A stretch of DNA of 64,000 nucleotides from assembly GCA_040753875.1 (NCBI GenBank), contig JBFMDV010000032.1, forward strand, positions 62,001 to 126,000, written 5' to 3'. The stretch comes from Candidatus Zixiibacteriota bacterium. GTDB taxonomy: Bacteria; Zixibacteria; MSB-5A5; GN15; FEB-12. The notes beneath the pieces are model-generated. The model was not told the origin of the DNA. It saw only the letters and a program-made list of their open reading frames with translations, and did no database searches. Positions 18,501 through 25,878 of the stretch are shown piece after piece (position 1 is the first letter of the stretch; the number at the start of each line of letters is the position of its first letter). Made by a program: the position numbers and the translations under genes.

Positions 18501-18665
18501 GTTGGCCCCGGTGTAGGAGGTGCTGACCGTTACCACCGGCGGATCGACGCTTGGATATTCCCGCACACCAAGAAACACATAAGCAATGACGCCGAACAGG
18601 ACAATCAGGAGCGAGAGTACGATCGACAGGACCGGCCTGTTGATGCTGATCGAGGGCAGATTCAT
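15552..18665 (-). CDS. RND efflux transporter, inner-membrane permease (AcrB/MexB-like, HAE1)
   Basis: The 1037-residue length and layout are those of a full HAE1 permease: N-terminal membrane helix (SIVLSLLIVLFGVIAYVFLG), porter/docking region with YPSVDPPVVTVSTSYTGA, and two sets of six helices. The motif GIVVDDAIVVLENIYRKIEGG around residue 410 carries the paired aspartates of the proton relay, and the second half ends GIVTKNGILIVEFANQ...RFRPILMTS. It drives proton-coupled export of hydrophobic or amphipathic compounds through a trimer with an adaptor and an outer-membrane channel. It starts 11 bases after the adaptor gene. No outer-membrane channel gene is adjacent, so it must borrow one. 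Confidence 0.93.
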   Translation of the reverse strand: MNLPSISINRPVLSIVLSLLIVLFGVIAYVFLGVREYPSVDPPVVTVSTSYTGANADIVESQITEPLEESINGIAGIRSLTSISADGRSTITVEFELGVSMEEAANDVRDRVSRVMRSLPSDIDPPVISKSDADASPILILTVRSDRHSLLDLSAIANDVFKERLQTIPGVSEIRIYGEKKYSMKLLIDPARLAAHGLTPLDVRDALNRENVELPSGRIEGYSTELSIRTFGRLTTPDEFNDLIIREAGGSVIKLRDIGRAVLLPENERTLMRGNNGVPMVGIALTPQPGSNHIAIADEFYRRLEQLRRDMPEGLELRMALDTTTNIRRAILEVGETIAMAFLLVLLVIFVFLRHWRTTIIPMLAIPISLVGAFFIMYVANFSINILTLLGIVLSTGIVVDDAIVVLENIYRKIEGGMDPIEAGHCGSREIYFAIISTTITLAAVFLPIIFLQGLTGRLFREFGIVVAGSVLISAFVSLTLTPMMSARTLRKSTHENRLFESSERLFNRLNGAYRSSLERFIHRRYLALVIMSISLALILGLGALIPSELAPLEDKSRLVVNATAPEGTSYEVMASYIGKLIALADTLPERDAIMSVTSPGFGGAASVNSGFVRVNLVPPDQRARTQQEVADWLTPRVRDLSFARAYVTQEQTIGATRGSSLPIQFVIQAPTLDKLKSVVPAFIQRAQADSLFQVVDLNLKFNKPEMTIQIDRERSRALGITVKDIAETLQLYFSGQRYGYFIFNGKQYSVIAQAERTDRDEPLDLKSIYVRNAQGDLIQLDNIVQLSYRSSPPQLYRYNRYVAATVMAAPARGVTLGQGIDEMQKIAGEPLDESFATSLAGTAKEYTESSNTLLFAFVLALVLVYLILSAQFESFRDPLIIMFTVPLALAGAVLSLWLFGQTFNIFSQIGIIALVGIVTKNGILIVEFANQRKGQGLALGEAVIDAAAQRFRPILMTSLATVFGVLPIALALGAAARSRVSMGIVIIGGLLFSLGLTLYVIPALYTYLSGARTLGTAAAGLPESRAEKSSGAPAGH

Positions 18666-18676
18666 GGACGCGACTC

Positions 18677-19768
18677 TCAGTTTCCCTGCAAATTACGGAT
18701 CTCGATCGCCCGACCATCGACCACCTGCAGCAAACCGGTAGTCAGAATAGTGTCATCAGGCTGCAAGCCCTCTACGATCTGCACGCTGGTTTCAGTGCGA
18801 AGGCCGACCTTGACCAGCACCGACCTGGCTTGGCCGTTGCGGACCACGAAGACCTTTTCGCCGGCAAGTTCGGGGATGATGACCCCGGCCGGCACCACCA
18901 GAGCGTCGGGGAGTCGCTCAAGCGTGATCTCCACTTTGACGAACGACCCGGGAATGAGCGCGGCGTCAGGGTTTGGGACGCTGGCGCGGGCCTTGATCGT
19001 TCGCGTTTTGGGATCGATCTTGGATTCGACCGCAAAGATAGTACCTTGTCGCTCTGTGTCCAACTCGCCTGCTGTGACTACGATTGTGGTCCCCTTGGTT
19101 ATCTGGCGGGCGTACTTCTCCGGCACTGAGAACTCTATCTTGATGGGATCGATATCCTGCATGGTGGCGACCAGCATGGCGCTCGTAACGTAACTTCCTT
19201 CGCTCACGTACCGGAGTCCGACCACCCCGTCGAATGGCGCCACGATCTCGGTCTTCGCCAACTGCGACTCGATCACCTCGCGCTCCGCCTGAATCATCTT
19301 CAGGTTGTTGGCGGCCCGGTCGTAATCTTCCTGGCTGATGCCGTTGATATCGAGTAAGCCCTGTTTTCGCCGTTCCTCATCGGCCGCCAGCTTCTCCGCC
19401 AACTGCTTCCCTTTGTACTGCGCTTGGAGTTCACTGTCGTTGATCTTGAGGAGCACCTGCCCTTTGTGCACTTTGCCGCCCTCGGCAAACGAAATGCCCG
19501 TGATTCGCCCCGAGATCTCCGGCCGCAGTTCGACCTCTTCGTTGGCCAAAAGCGTGCCGGTGGCGTTTATTTTGTTCTCAAGCGGTTGCGGTCGGATCAC
19601 CACGGCATCAACCGCCAGCTTGGCACCAGTTCCCCCGGGTCGGCCTCCTCCCTGCGTTTTCCCTTCACCACATCCCAGTATTGCCAGGCCAAGAAACCCC
19701 ACCGAGATACACAGCAGCATGCTGTTTGATAATCGAACGCTGGTCATATTGGTAATACTCATAGACAT
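18677..19768 (-). CDS. RND efflux periplasmic adaptor (membrane fusion lipoprotein)
   Basis: The protein has a lipoprotein signal (MLLCISVGFLGLAILGCGEGK) followed by the standard adaptor architecture: a barrel/lipoyl half (NATGTLLANEEVELRPEISGRITGI), a coiled-coil hairpin (LQAQYKGKQLAEKLAADEERR...), the second lipoyl half (KTEIVAPFDGVVGLRYVSEGSYVT) and a C-terminal beta-barrel/MP domain (LVVPAGVIIPELAGEKVFVV). Three in-frame ATGs at 19768, 19762 and 19747 are all possible starts and none has a convincing ribosome-binding site; the longest of them is given. It is co-transcribed with and just upstream of the permease gene. Confidence 0.9.
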   Translation of the reverse strand: MSMSITNMTSVRLSNSMLLCISVGFLGLAILGCGEGKTQGGGRPGGTGAKLAVDAVVIRPQPLENKINATGTLLANEEVELRPEISGRITGISFAEGGKVHKGQVLLKINDSELQAQYKGKQLAEKLAADEERRKQGLLDINGISQEDYDRAANNLKMIQAEREVIESQLAKTEIVAPFDGVVGLRYVSEGSYVTSAMLVATMQDIDPIKIEFSVPEKYARQITKGTTIVVTAGELDTERQGTIFAVESKIDPKTRTIKARASVPNPDAALIPGSFVKVEITLERLPDALVVPAGVIIPELAGEKVFVVRNGQARSVLVKVGLRTETSVQIVEGLQPDDTILTTGLLQVVDGRAIEIRNLQGN

Positions 19769-19988
19769 TGGGTTCGCTGTATTTGTTCCAGTCTTAATAT
19801 AGTCAACCGAAACCGGACAACCTAATGGTGCCGAGCACCACGTATACGCTGTGCGGGGTGCCAATTGTCGAATTGGCGCAGGATGCTTTATTTTTGACTC
19901 TCACTCACCGAAGCCGCATATTCCCAATGGCCGAATTGGGAGTGGAAAGTCTCTGAACCGGACAGGCTGTAGCCGCAAAGGAGTCGTT

Positions 19989-21815
19989 ATGAAGCTACCG
20001 TCAATGCAACAGGTGTATGTGGATGCGCGCCGCACCGCGATACGATTTTCGCTGGTTCTGGTCAGTGCCATATGCGGCACGATAGCCGCACTGATCATCG
20101 CCGAGCGCGAGGCGCCCGCCCACGCATCGATTGTCTTTCCGCTGTTGTTCGCGTCGGCGCTCGGTATTCCCTTGTTGACAGCCCTGGCTGTTACCGCGGA
20201 GAAGTGGCAATGGAATCGTGCCCGGTTATATGGTGGTCAGTTGGTTGGCGCGCTGCTGCTTGTCGGCTATGCGCTGACCGTTCCCATTGATCTCACGCAT
20301 GCCCCGGCGATTCACGCCATACGGTTTTCCATCCTCTTGGCCGGCGCCGTCTTGTTGGCGATGGTGTTGCCGTACGTGAAGGCGGGGGAAGTGAACGGCT
20401 TCTGGCAATACAACAAGACGCTCTATTTTCGGCTGTTCATCACTGCACTCTACTCGGGAGTGCTGTATGCCGGACTTGCTATCGCCCTTGCAGCGTTGGA
20501 CAATCTGTTCGGCGTGGATGTTCCCGGGAAACGCTATTTCGAACTCTGGATCATCATTGCCGGTTTGTTTGCCCCATGGTTCTTTCTGGCGGGTGTGCCG
20601 GAAGATTATCAGTCGCTGGAGCGCGCGGAAGAGTACCCTAAAGGGCTCAGAGTGTTTGCGCAGTATATCCTGATGATTCTGGTACTGGTGTACCTGGTGA
20701 TATTGTATGCGTACCTGATCAAAATCCTGCTGCAATGGAACTGGCCAAAGGGGTGGGTGAGCAGTCTGATTCTCGGATTCTCCGCCACTGCGATCCTGTC
20801 TCTGTTGCTGTTGCATCCGATACGAGATCGAGTCGGCAACGCCTGGATCCGTTCGACGGGCCGATGGCTGTATATTGTTCTTATCCCCCTGATCGTGGTT
20901 TTGTTCCTGGCGGTCTCCGAGAGGATCGGGGACTACGGCATCACCGAAAGCCGGTATGCCGGTCTCGCGTTGGGAGTCTGGTTATCCGCTCAGTCGCTCT
21001 ATTTCCTGTTCACCAAAGCCAAAAGCATCAAATTCACGGTCGGCTCGCTGTGTGTTTTGGCATTTCTCATGGTCGTGGGCCCGTGGAGTATGTTCAACGT
21101 TTCAGAAGGGAGCCAGGTATCTCGGTTGGAAAGACTGCTCACCGCACACGAAATCCTGGTGGACGGCAAGGTGCAGAAGACCTCGCTGGAGGTGTCTCTG
21201 CCTGACAGAGAGCATATCAGCTCGATTGTCAATTACCTTCGGGAGATCCATGGTTATGACCGGATCCAACCATGGTTTGCTGAGAGCCTGCTGGACTCCA
21301 CCGGCGATGAAGATCACCGCAACAAGTACGCCGGCGATGTTGTCGCGATGATGGGAGTGGAGTACACTCTCCCGGCACGCTGGAGCCCCGGCGGCACCAT
21401 GTTGGAGCGGGACGACCACAGTCCGATAGAAATCGGCGGCTACGACAAGATGGTTGCGCCGCGCACCGGATGGGAACCAAAGCCGGAACGGTCGCCGGTC
21501 ACCGACAGGCTGTGGTATCGCCTGAGTAACAACTCGGACACGCTAACGTTTGTGCTGGGGGACAGCAGCCGGGCTGTCGATTCGGTGAAGGTCGACCTGG
21601 CTATCTGGAAACAACAGATTCTTGAAAAGCACACCGACTCCGGCAAAGTGGGCCGTACCACCCTTCCGCCGAACGAACTGGCTGTGACTGCCGAGGCGGA
21701 GCGGTTCCGCGTGAAAGCATATCTCAACGGCGTCCATGTCAGCGAAAACGAGCGCGACACGACAGTCAACGCCTATGACCTTATTGTCGTGTACTCGACG
21801 CGGAAAGAGGAATAG
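19989..21815 (+). CDS. DUF4153 polytopic membrane protein
   Basis: The start is fixed by AAAGGAG shortly upstream of the ATG. About twelve hydrophobic segments fill the first ~400 residues, including the family block VKAGEVNGFWQYNKTLYFRL followed by FITALYSGVLYAGLAIALAALDNLF. The last ~190 residues are soluble, with an EDHRNKYAGDVVAMMGVEY region and a strand-rich end. DUF4153 proteins are common in this bacterial group and have no assigned biochemical role. The gene is divergent from the RND operon (about 220 bases between them) and stands alone. Confidence 0.85.
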   Translation: MKLPSMQQVYVDARRTAIRFSLVLVSAICGTIAALIIAEREAPAHASIVFPLLFASALGIPLLTALAVTAEKWQWNRARLYGGQLVGALLLVGYALTVPIDLTHAPAIHAIRFSILLAGAVLLAMVLPYVKAGEVNGFWQYNKTLYFRLFITALYSGVLYAGLAIALAALDNLFGVDVPGKRYFELWIIIAGLFAPWFFLAGVPEDYQSLERAEEYPKGLRVFAQYILMILVLVYLVILYAYLIKILLQWNWPKGWVSSLILGFSATAILSLLLLHPIRDRVGNAWIRSTGRWLYIVLIPLIVVLFLAVSERIGDYGITESRYAGLALGVWLSAQSLYFLFTKAKSIKFTVGSLCVLAFLMVVGPWSMFNVSEGSQVSRLERLLTAHEILVDGKVQKTSLEVSLPDREHISSIVNYLREIHGYDRIQPWFAESLLDSTGDEDHRNKYAGDVVAMMGVEYTLPARWSPGGTMLERDDHSPIEIGGYDKMVAPRTGWEPKPERSPVTDRLWYRLSNNSDTLTFVLGDSSRAVDSVKVDLAIWKQQILEKHTDSGKVGRTTLPPNELAVTAEAERFRVKAYLNGVHVSENERDTTVNAYDLIVVYSTRKEE

Positions 21816-21879
21816 ACCGGTTATTTTATTGTCGCCCAGCGCCTTACGTCCATTCTGGCAAAATCCGGGCTGATTTCGG

Positions 21880-21977
21880 ATATGTAAACAATATGTAAAG
21901 TTCTGTTTGCGAGTTTACATATGTGTCGATATGTATACAATAGGTAAACTCGATCTTACAGGTTTACATATCATGAC
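21880..21977 (+). promoter_or_regulatory. Duplicated 49-bp operator-like array upstream of the Fic gene
   Basis: Six copies of the decamer ATATGTAAAC or its reverse complement (up to two mismatches) occur here. Forward copies are at 21880, 21891, 21929 and 21940; inverted copies GTTTACATAT are at 21913 and 21962. The spacing 0, 11, 33 repeats exactly 49 bases later, so 21880-21928 and 21929-21977 are an imperfect tandem duplication. Neighbouring copies are one or two helical turns apart, as in cooperative operators. The array ends 12 bases before the first possible Fic start, so protein bound there should block transcription. Confidence 0.65.
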
Positions 21978-21989
21978 AGAACCGGCAAA

Positions 21990-23390
21990 ATGAGGGATAG
22001 CGGAGAGAGATGTGGAGTAATGGCAAGAGAACGGTTATTGAGAATGGATCTGTATAAGATTGAAAAGCCGGACTTATCTAAGTTTACAATTGACAAGATT
22101 GTCCGGCGAGTCTCAGAAGTTGGGGATATTGTACAACATGTCGCCAGTCTGACGCACCCGGAATACCTTTACTGGGATGTAGCAAGATACAAAACGCGCC
22201 CCAAGGGTATTTCAGCGGAGGAGTTTTGGGCAATTGTCAAGTTTTTCCGTAAACATGCACCAAACCGCATACGGTCACAGGTCAAGAGTGAGTCGGGAGA
22301 ATACTTCTCCTGGCAGCAGTTGCCGGGATTGACGTTTTTCCTCCATCAAATTGATCTTCAACTTGGAGGCACCCTTGCGGCAGACGAACTTGCTGATCCC
22401 AAGGAGAGACGACGTTTCATTTCAAGAGGCATCATCGAGGAAGCCATAGCCTCGTCGCAGTTGGAGGGAGCAAACACCACCCGCAAGGCCGCAAAATTAA
22501 TGATAATAGAAAGAAGGGTACCGAGGAACCGCTCCGAGCAAATGATTCTGAACAACTACCAAACCATGATCTCTATTGAAGAAGAACTCAAGGACAGGTC
22601 TCTGGATCTCCGGGCCCTATTTGATCTTCATATCAACCTGACCAAAGAAACGTTGGAAGCCAAGGATATTGGCCGACTGAGAACTGATCGAGATCGAATC
22701 GTTGTCCTCAACTCTGCTCAAGGCGTCGTTTATCACGTGCCACCCAAAGAGCGATTCCTTCGAAGCGAAATAGAACGTCTTATCGCATACGCAAATGACG
22801 AAATCACGGAACGGGATTTTGTTCACCCCGTGCTGAAAGCAGTCATCCTTCATTTCTGGCTCGGGTATTTGCATCCGTTCGTCGACGGCAATGGCAGACT
22901 GGCCCGGGCCCTCTTCTACTGGTACTTGCTGAGGAAGGACTACTGGGCTTTTTCATACATACCTCTGTCGAGGGTCATCAAGAACTCCCCGGCACAGTAT
23001 CGGAATGCCTACGTGTACAGCGAACAAGACGATCATGACCTGACCTACTTTGTAGACTATAACGTGAGGAAGATCACGCTCGCAAAGAAGGAGTTTGAGG
23101 CCTACGTAAGGAGAAAGCAGTTAGAGAATTTACAGATGGCAAGTACTGCGAAGAACATGTTCATGTTCAATGAACGGCAAATGCAGTTGCTTCGATATCT
23201 TCACAAGAACCCGACCGCCAGTACGACTATCGTTTCCCACGCTAGGGTTTATGAAATTTCACTGATGACCGCTCGGAAGGATCTAAAGATCCTGGAGAAA
23301 AGAGGGTTGCTTTCTTCGCGAAAGGTCGGTCGACAGGTTCCCTACTTCCCCACAAAGCAGATTGAAAAGCTCTTCCGCGTCAAGAGTTGA
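21990..23390 (+). CDS. Fic family AMP-transferase-like protein with C-terminal winged helix
   Basis: The Fic core motif is complete: HPFVDGNGRLAR at ~295-306, with the catalytic histidine and the nucleotide-binding glycine/asparagine/arginine. An intact inhibitory helix lies N-terminal (SSQLEGAN at ~155, fitting (S/T)xxxE(G/N)), making this a class II, self-inhibited Fic protein. The last ~70 residues form a helix-turn-helix (SHARVYEISLMTARKDLKILEKRGLL). Fic proteins usually transfer AMP to hydroxyl side chains of target proteins. The DNA-binding tail and the operator array directly upstream suggest autoregulation. Internal ATGs at 22020 and 22044 are alternative starts; 22020 has GGAG-rich sequence ahead of it. 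Upstream DNA is notably A/T-rich compared with neighbours. Confidence 0.88.
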   Translation: MRDSGERCGVMARERLLRMDLYKIEKPDLSKFTIDKIVRRVSEVGDIVQHVASLTHPEYLYWDVARYKTRPKGISAEEFWAIVKFFRKHAPNRIRSQVKSESGEYFSWQQLPGLTFFLHQIDLQLGGTLAADELADPKERRRFISRGIIEEAIASSQLEGANTTRKAAKLMIIERRVPRNRSEQMILNNYQTMISIEEELKDRSLDLRALFDLHINLTKETLEAKDIGRLRTDRDRIVVLNSAQGVVYHVPPKERFLRSEIERLIAYANDEITERDFVHPVLKAVILHFWLGYLHPFVDGNGRLARALFYWYLLRKDYWAFSYIPLSRVIKNSPAQYRNAYVYSEQDDHDLTYFVDYNVRKITLAKKEFEAYVRRKQLENLQMASTAKNMFMFNERQMQLLRYLHKNPTASTTIVSHARVYEISLMTARKDLKILEKRGLLSSRKVGRQVPYFPTKQIEKLFRVKS

Positions 23391-23564
23391 GTGGCTGGTG
23401 GACTTTGGCTAGACTATAAGCCAAGAAAAATGACACATTGCTGCACAGCACAAGCGCACGGACTATCTCCTTTCCCCTTGACTTTCTTTCACGGAATCCC
23501 TCTATTGCAGTGATATCGACGCTCAAGCGTCCCCATTTACCATCTCACTGAGAGGAATCTCCCC

Positions 23565-25070
23565 TTGTTTCGACCATTCAAGAAGAAGTTCACCCCCCGT
23601 CATGACCGCAGTCCTGATAAATCACACCAGCAGATGCATAAGCCAGTCCGTCCAGGCTCAAGGCCTGCTCCAACAGGTAATCGACCAGGCCAGCCAATAC
23701 ACAGGCCGGCACCGGCGCAAGGCCGAACAGTTCCGACAACAAACAGACCACCGCACGCCATTGTGAAGCCCGTGCATGCGCCAACACGGACTCCGCAGGC
23801 AACCGAGTCTACAACATCAGGCCATACCGGGTTCACCGGCCTTGGGATTGCGCCGGGACTGCTCGCTGCAATCGACCGACTCCGGTTCAAAGAGCCTACC
23901 CCGATCCAGCGTAAATCAATTCCCATCGGTATCGAGGGGAAAGATGTCATCGCTATAGCCCAGACCGGCACCGGCAAGACGCTGGCGTTCGGGATTCCGA
24001 TGATTCAGCGTCTGGCTCAGATCAAAGGGCGCGGGCTGATCCTCTTGCCGACACGGGAATTAGCGCTTCAGGTCGATGAACAGTTGCTCGCAGTTGGCCG
24101 CGCAGTGGGACTTCGCACCGCAGTACTTATAGGCGGCGTCTCGATGGTGCTCCAGCAGAACGCGCTGAAGCGAGAGCCGCGCGTGATCGTGGCCACCCCG
24201 GGGAGACTCCTGGATCATTTGGAGCAGCGAAGTATCAATCTGGTGGATATACGAATTCTTGTTCTCGATGAAGCGGACCGCATGCTGGATATGGGGTTTG
24301 CGCCTCAGATTAACAAGATTCTGAGCTTCCTGCCGAGACAACGCCAAACCATGCTGTTTTCTGCGACCATTCCTGACGAGATCATGGCGATAGCGCGCAA
24401 ACATATGGAGTTGCCGATTCACGTGGAGATCGCCCGCTCCGGCACAGCCGCGGAGAAAGTGGCCCAGGAGCTGTTCTTCGTGGAGAGACAGCAGAAATCC
24501 CGGCTCCTCGAAGTGCTGCTCCAGAAACAGCCGGGGCCGGTGCTCGTGTTTACCCGAACCAAGCATGGCGCACGAAAACTCACACGCGAGGTGAAAGCCA
24601 TGGGGCACTGGGCGGCCGAGATCCACTCGAATCGTTCGTTGTCGCAGCGGCGGGAAGCGCTCGATGGTTTCAAGGCCGGCAAATATCGCGTGCTGGTGGC
24701 GACCGATATCGCCGCGCGGGGTATCGATGTCACCGGCATCGAGTTGGTGGTCAACTATGACCTGCCGTCCAACTCCGAGGACTACGTCCACCGCATAGGC
24801 CGTACCGCCCGAGCCGGTCGCGCCGGCAAAGCGGTCTCGTTTGCCACGTTCGACCAGCGGGGGGAAGTCCGAGATATCGAAAAACTCATACGTACGGCTC
24901 TGCCGGTGAAGGAACTCCCGGCCCTGCCGCCGGCCCGTGCCCGGGTCACCTGGGCACCGGAACCTGCCCCGGCTCGCCCTGCGCGCCGCCCCCAGGGCCC
25001 GCCCCCGGCGCCGTTCGGTCGAATCAAACGACACAGTTTTGACCGCCGCAAACCGCGAAAAGTCCGGTAG
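23565..25070 (+). CDS. rhlE: DEAD-box RNA helicase (RhlE-like)
   Basis: All helicase motifs are present: Q motif FKEPTPIQ, Walker A AQTGTGKT (~132), PTRELALQ, DEAD (~235), SAT, and ATDIAARGID...HRIGRTARAGR in the second RecA domain. The start appears to be TTG with AGAGGAA upstream. The first ~85 residues are a low-complexity arm rich in P, R, H and T, and the last ~45 are rich in P/R/K; both are likely RNA-binding tails. RhlE-type helicases remodel structured RNA, for example during ribosome assembly. The subfamily assignment is by core similarity and the short basic tail. Confidence 0.88.
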   Translation: MFRPFKKKFTPRHDRSPDKSHQQMHKPVRPGSRPAPTGNRPGQPIHRPAPAQGRTVPTTNRPPHAIVKPVHAPTRTPQATESTTSGHTGFTGLGIAPGLLAAIDRLRFKEPTPIQRKSIPIGIEGKDVIAIAQTGTGKTLAFGIPMIQRLAQIKGRGLILLPTRELALQVDEQLLAVGRAVGLRTAVLIGGVSMVLQQNALKREPRVIVATPGRLLDHLEQRSINLVDIRILVLDEADRMLDMGFAPQINKILSFLPRQRQTMLFSATIPDEIMAIARKHMELPIHVEIARSGTAAEKVAQELFFVERQQKSRLLEVLLQKQPGPVLVFTRTKHGARKLTREVKAMGHWAAEIHSNRSLSQRREALDGFKAGKYRVLVATDIAARGIDVTGIELVVNYDLPSNSEDYVHRIGRTARAGRAGKAVSFATFDQRGEVRDIEKLIRTALPVKELPALPPARARVTWAPEPAPARPARRPQGPPPAPFGRIKRHSFDRRKPRKVR

Positions 25071-25194
25071 GGCATCCGAGGGTCCGGCACCACGGGTTCT
25101 CAAGGATACGCTGTCTCATCCGACAATTGGACCAAGGGCCCAAGGAATCTTTAGTGCTCCAAGAGTTTGATTTCCGGGCTCCGTTGGAGGCATT

Positions 25195-25632
25195 ATGGTC
25201 TATTTTCAGTGGGATGAGACGTACAGCGTTGGCGTGGACTCGATCGACAACCAACACAAGAAACTGGTCGGTATGATAGCCTCGCTACAGCGAGCGTTTG
25301 TGGCCGGACGGCACGAAGCGGAGATGGGAAATGTGCTGAGAGCATTGGTGGATTACACGAGGTACCATTTCTCCGAGGAAGAGGCCCTGATGAAGCGGAT
25401 CGGATTCGAGGAGTTGGCCAGGCACATGGAACTTCACCACCAACTGGTCGAGCAGATCGTCGACATTCTCAAACAACTTCGAGCCGGCAAGCCGTATAAT
25501 GCACCGGATCTCATCGAATTTCTGAAACACTGGCTTATCGACCACATTATGGCTGAGGACAAGAAAGTGGCGGTCGTCTACCAGAACCAACTCAAACGGG
25601 CCATGAGTCCGGTATCCGACCCGGCGCGTTAA
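25195..25632 (+). CDS. Bacteriohemerythrin
   Basis: This 145-residue protein has the full set of non-haem diiron ligands of hemerythrin: H21, H58, E62, H77, H81, H117 and D122 (last motif HIMAED). The N-terminal WDETYSVGVDSIDNQHKKLV is typical. It binds O2 at a diiron centre, serving oxygen storage, delivery or sensing; as a single-domain form it is soluble and cytoplasmic. A good ribosome-binding site (TTGGAGGC) precedes the ATG. In an organism with many haem and Fe-S proteins a role in oxygen protection is plausible. Confidence 0.92.
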   Translation: MVYFQWDETYSVGVDSIDNQHKKLVGMIASLQRAFVAGRHEAEMGNVLRALVDYTRYHFSEEEALMKRIGFEELARHMELHHQLVEQIVDILKQLRAGKPYNAPDLIEFLKHWLIDHIMAEDKKVAVVYQNQLKRAMSPVSDPAR

Positions 25633-25878
25633 CCGTTCCGGAAATCGACCTGACACTCTCTTTTGAAGAGCCGCTTCCTTGAAAGGAAACGGCGTGCCGA
25701 CACAGAGGCAGCCCCGACACGGCCACCTCACTGCTAAACTACTTGGCCGCACAACCGACAATATCCATAGACACAACGGGGTTGACGAATAATCGATCGG
25801 ATCGTGATTGATGTTTCATTCTCTGCACTGCATGCGACCCCTGCAACACACTGACCATATATTGCGACGGAGTATCCG

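Noticed and set aside
17787-19193. A 468-codon plus-strand frame across the RND permease/adaptor junction
   Set aside because: It is antisense to two well-defined proteins and has arginine/aspartate-rich composition typical of shadow frames in GC-rich DNA.
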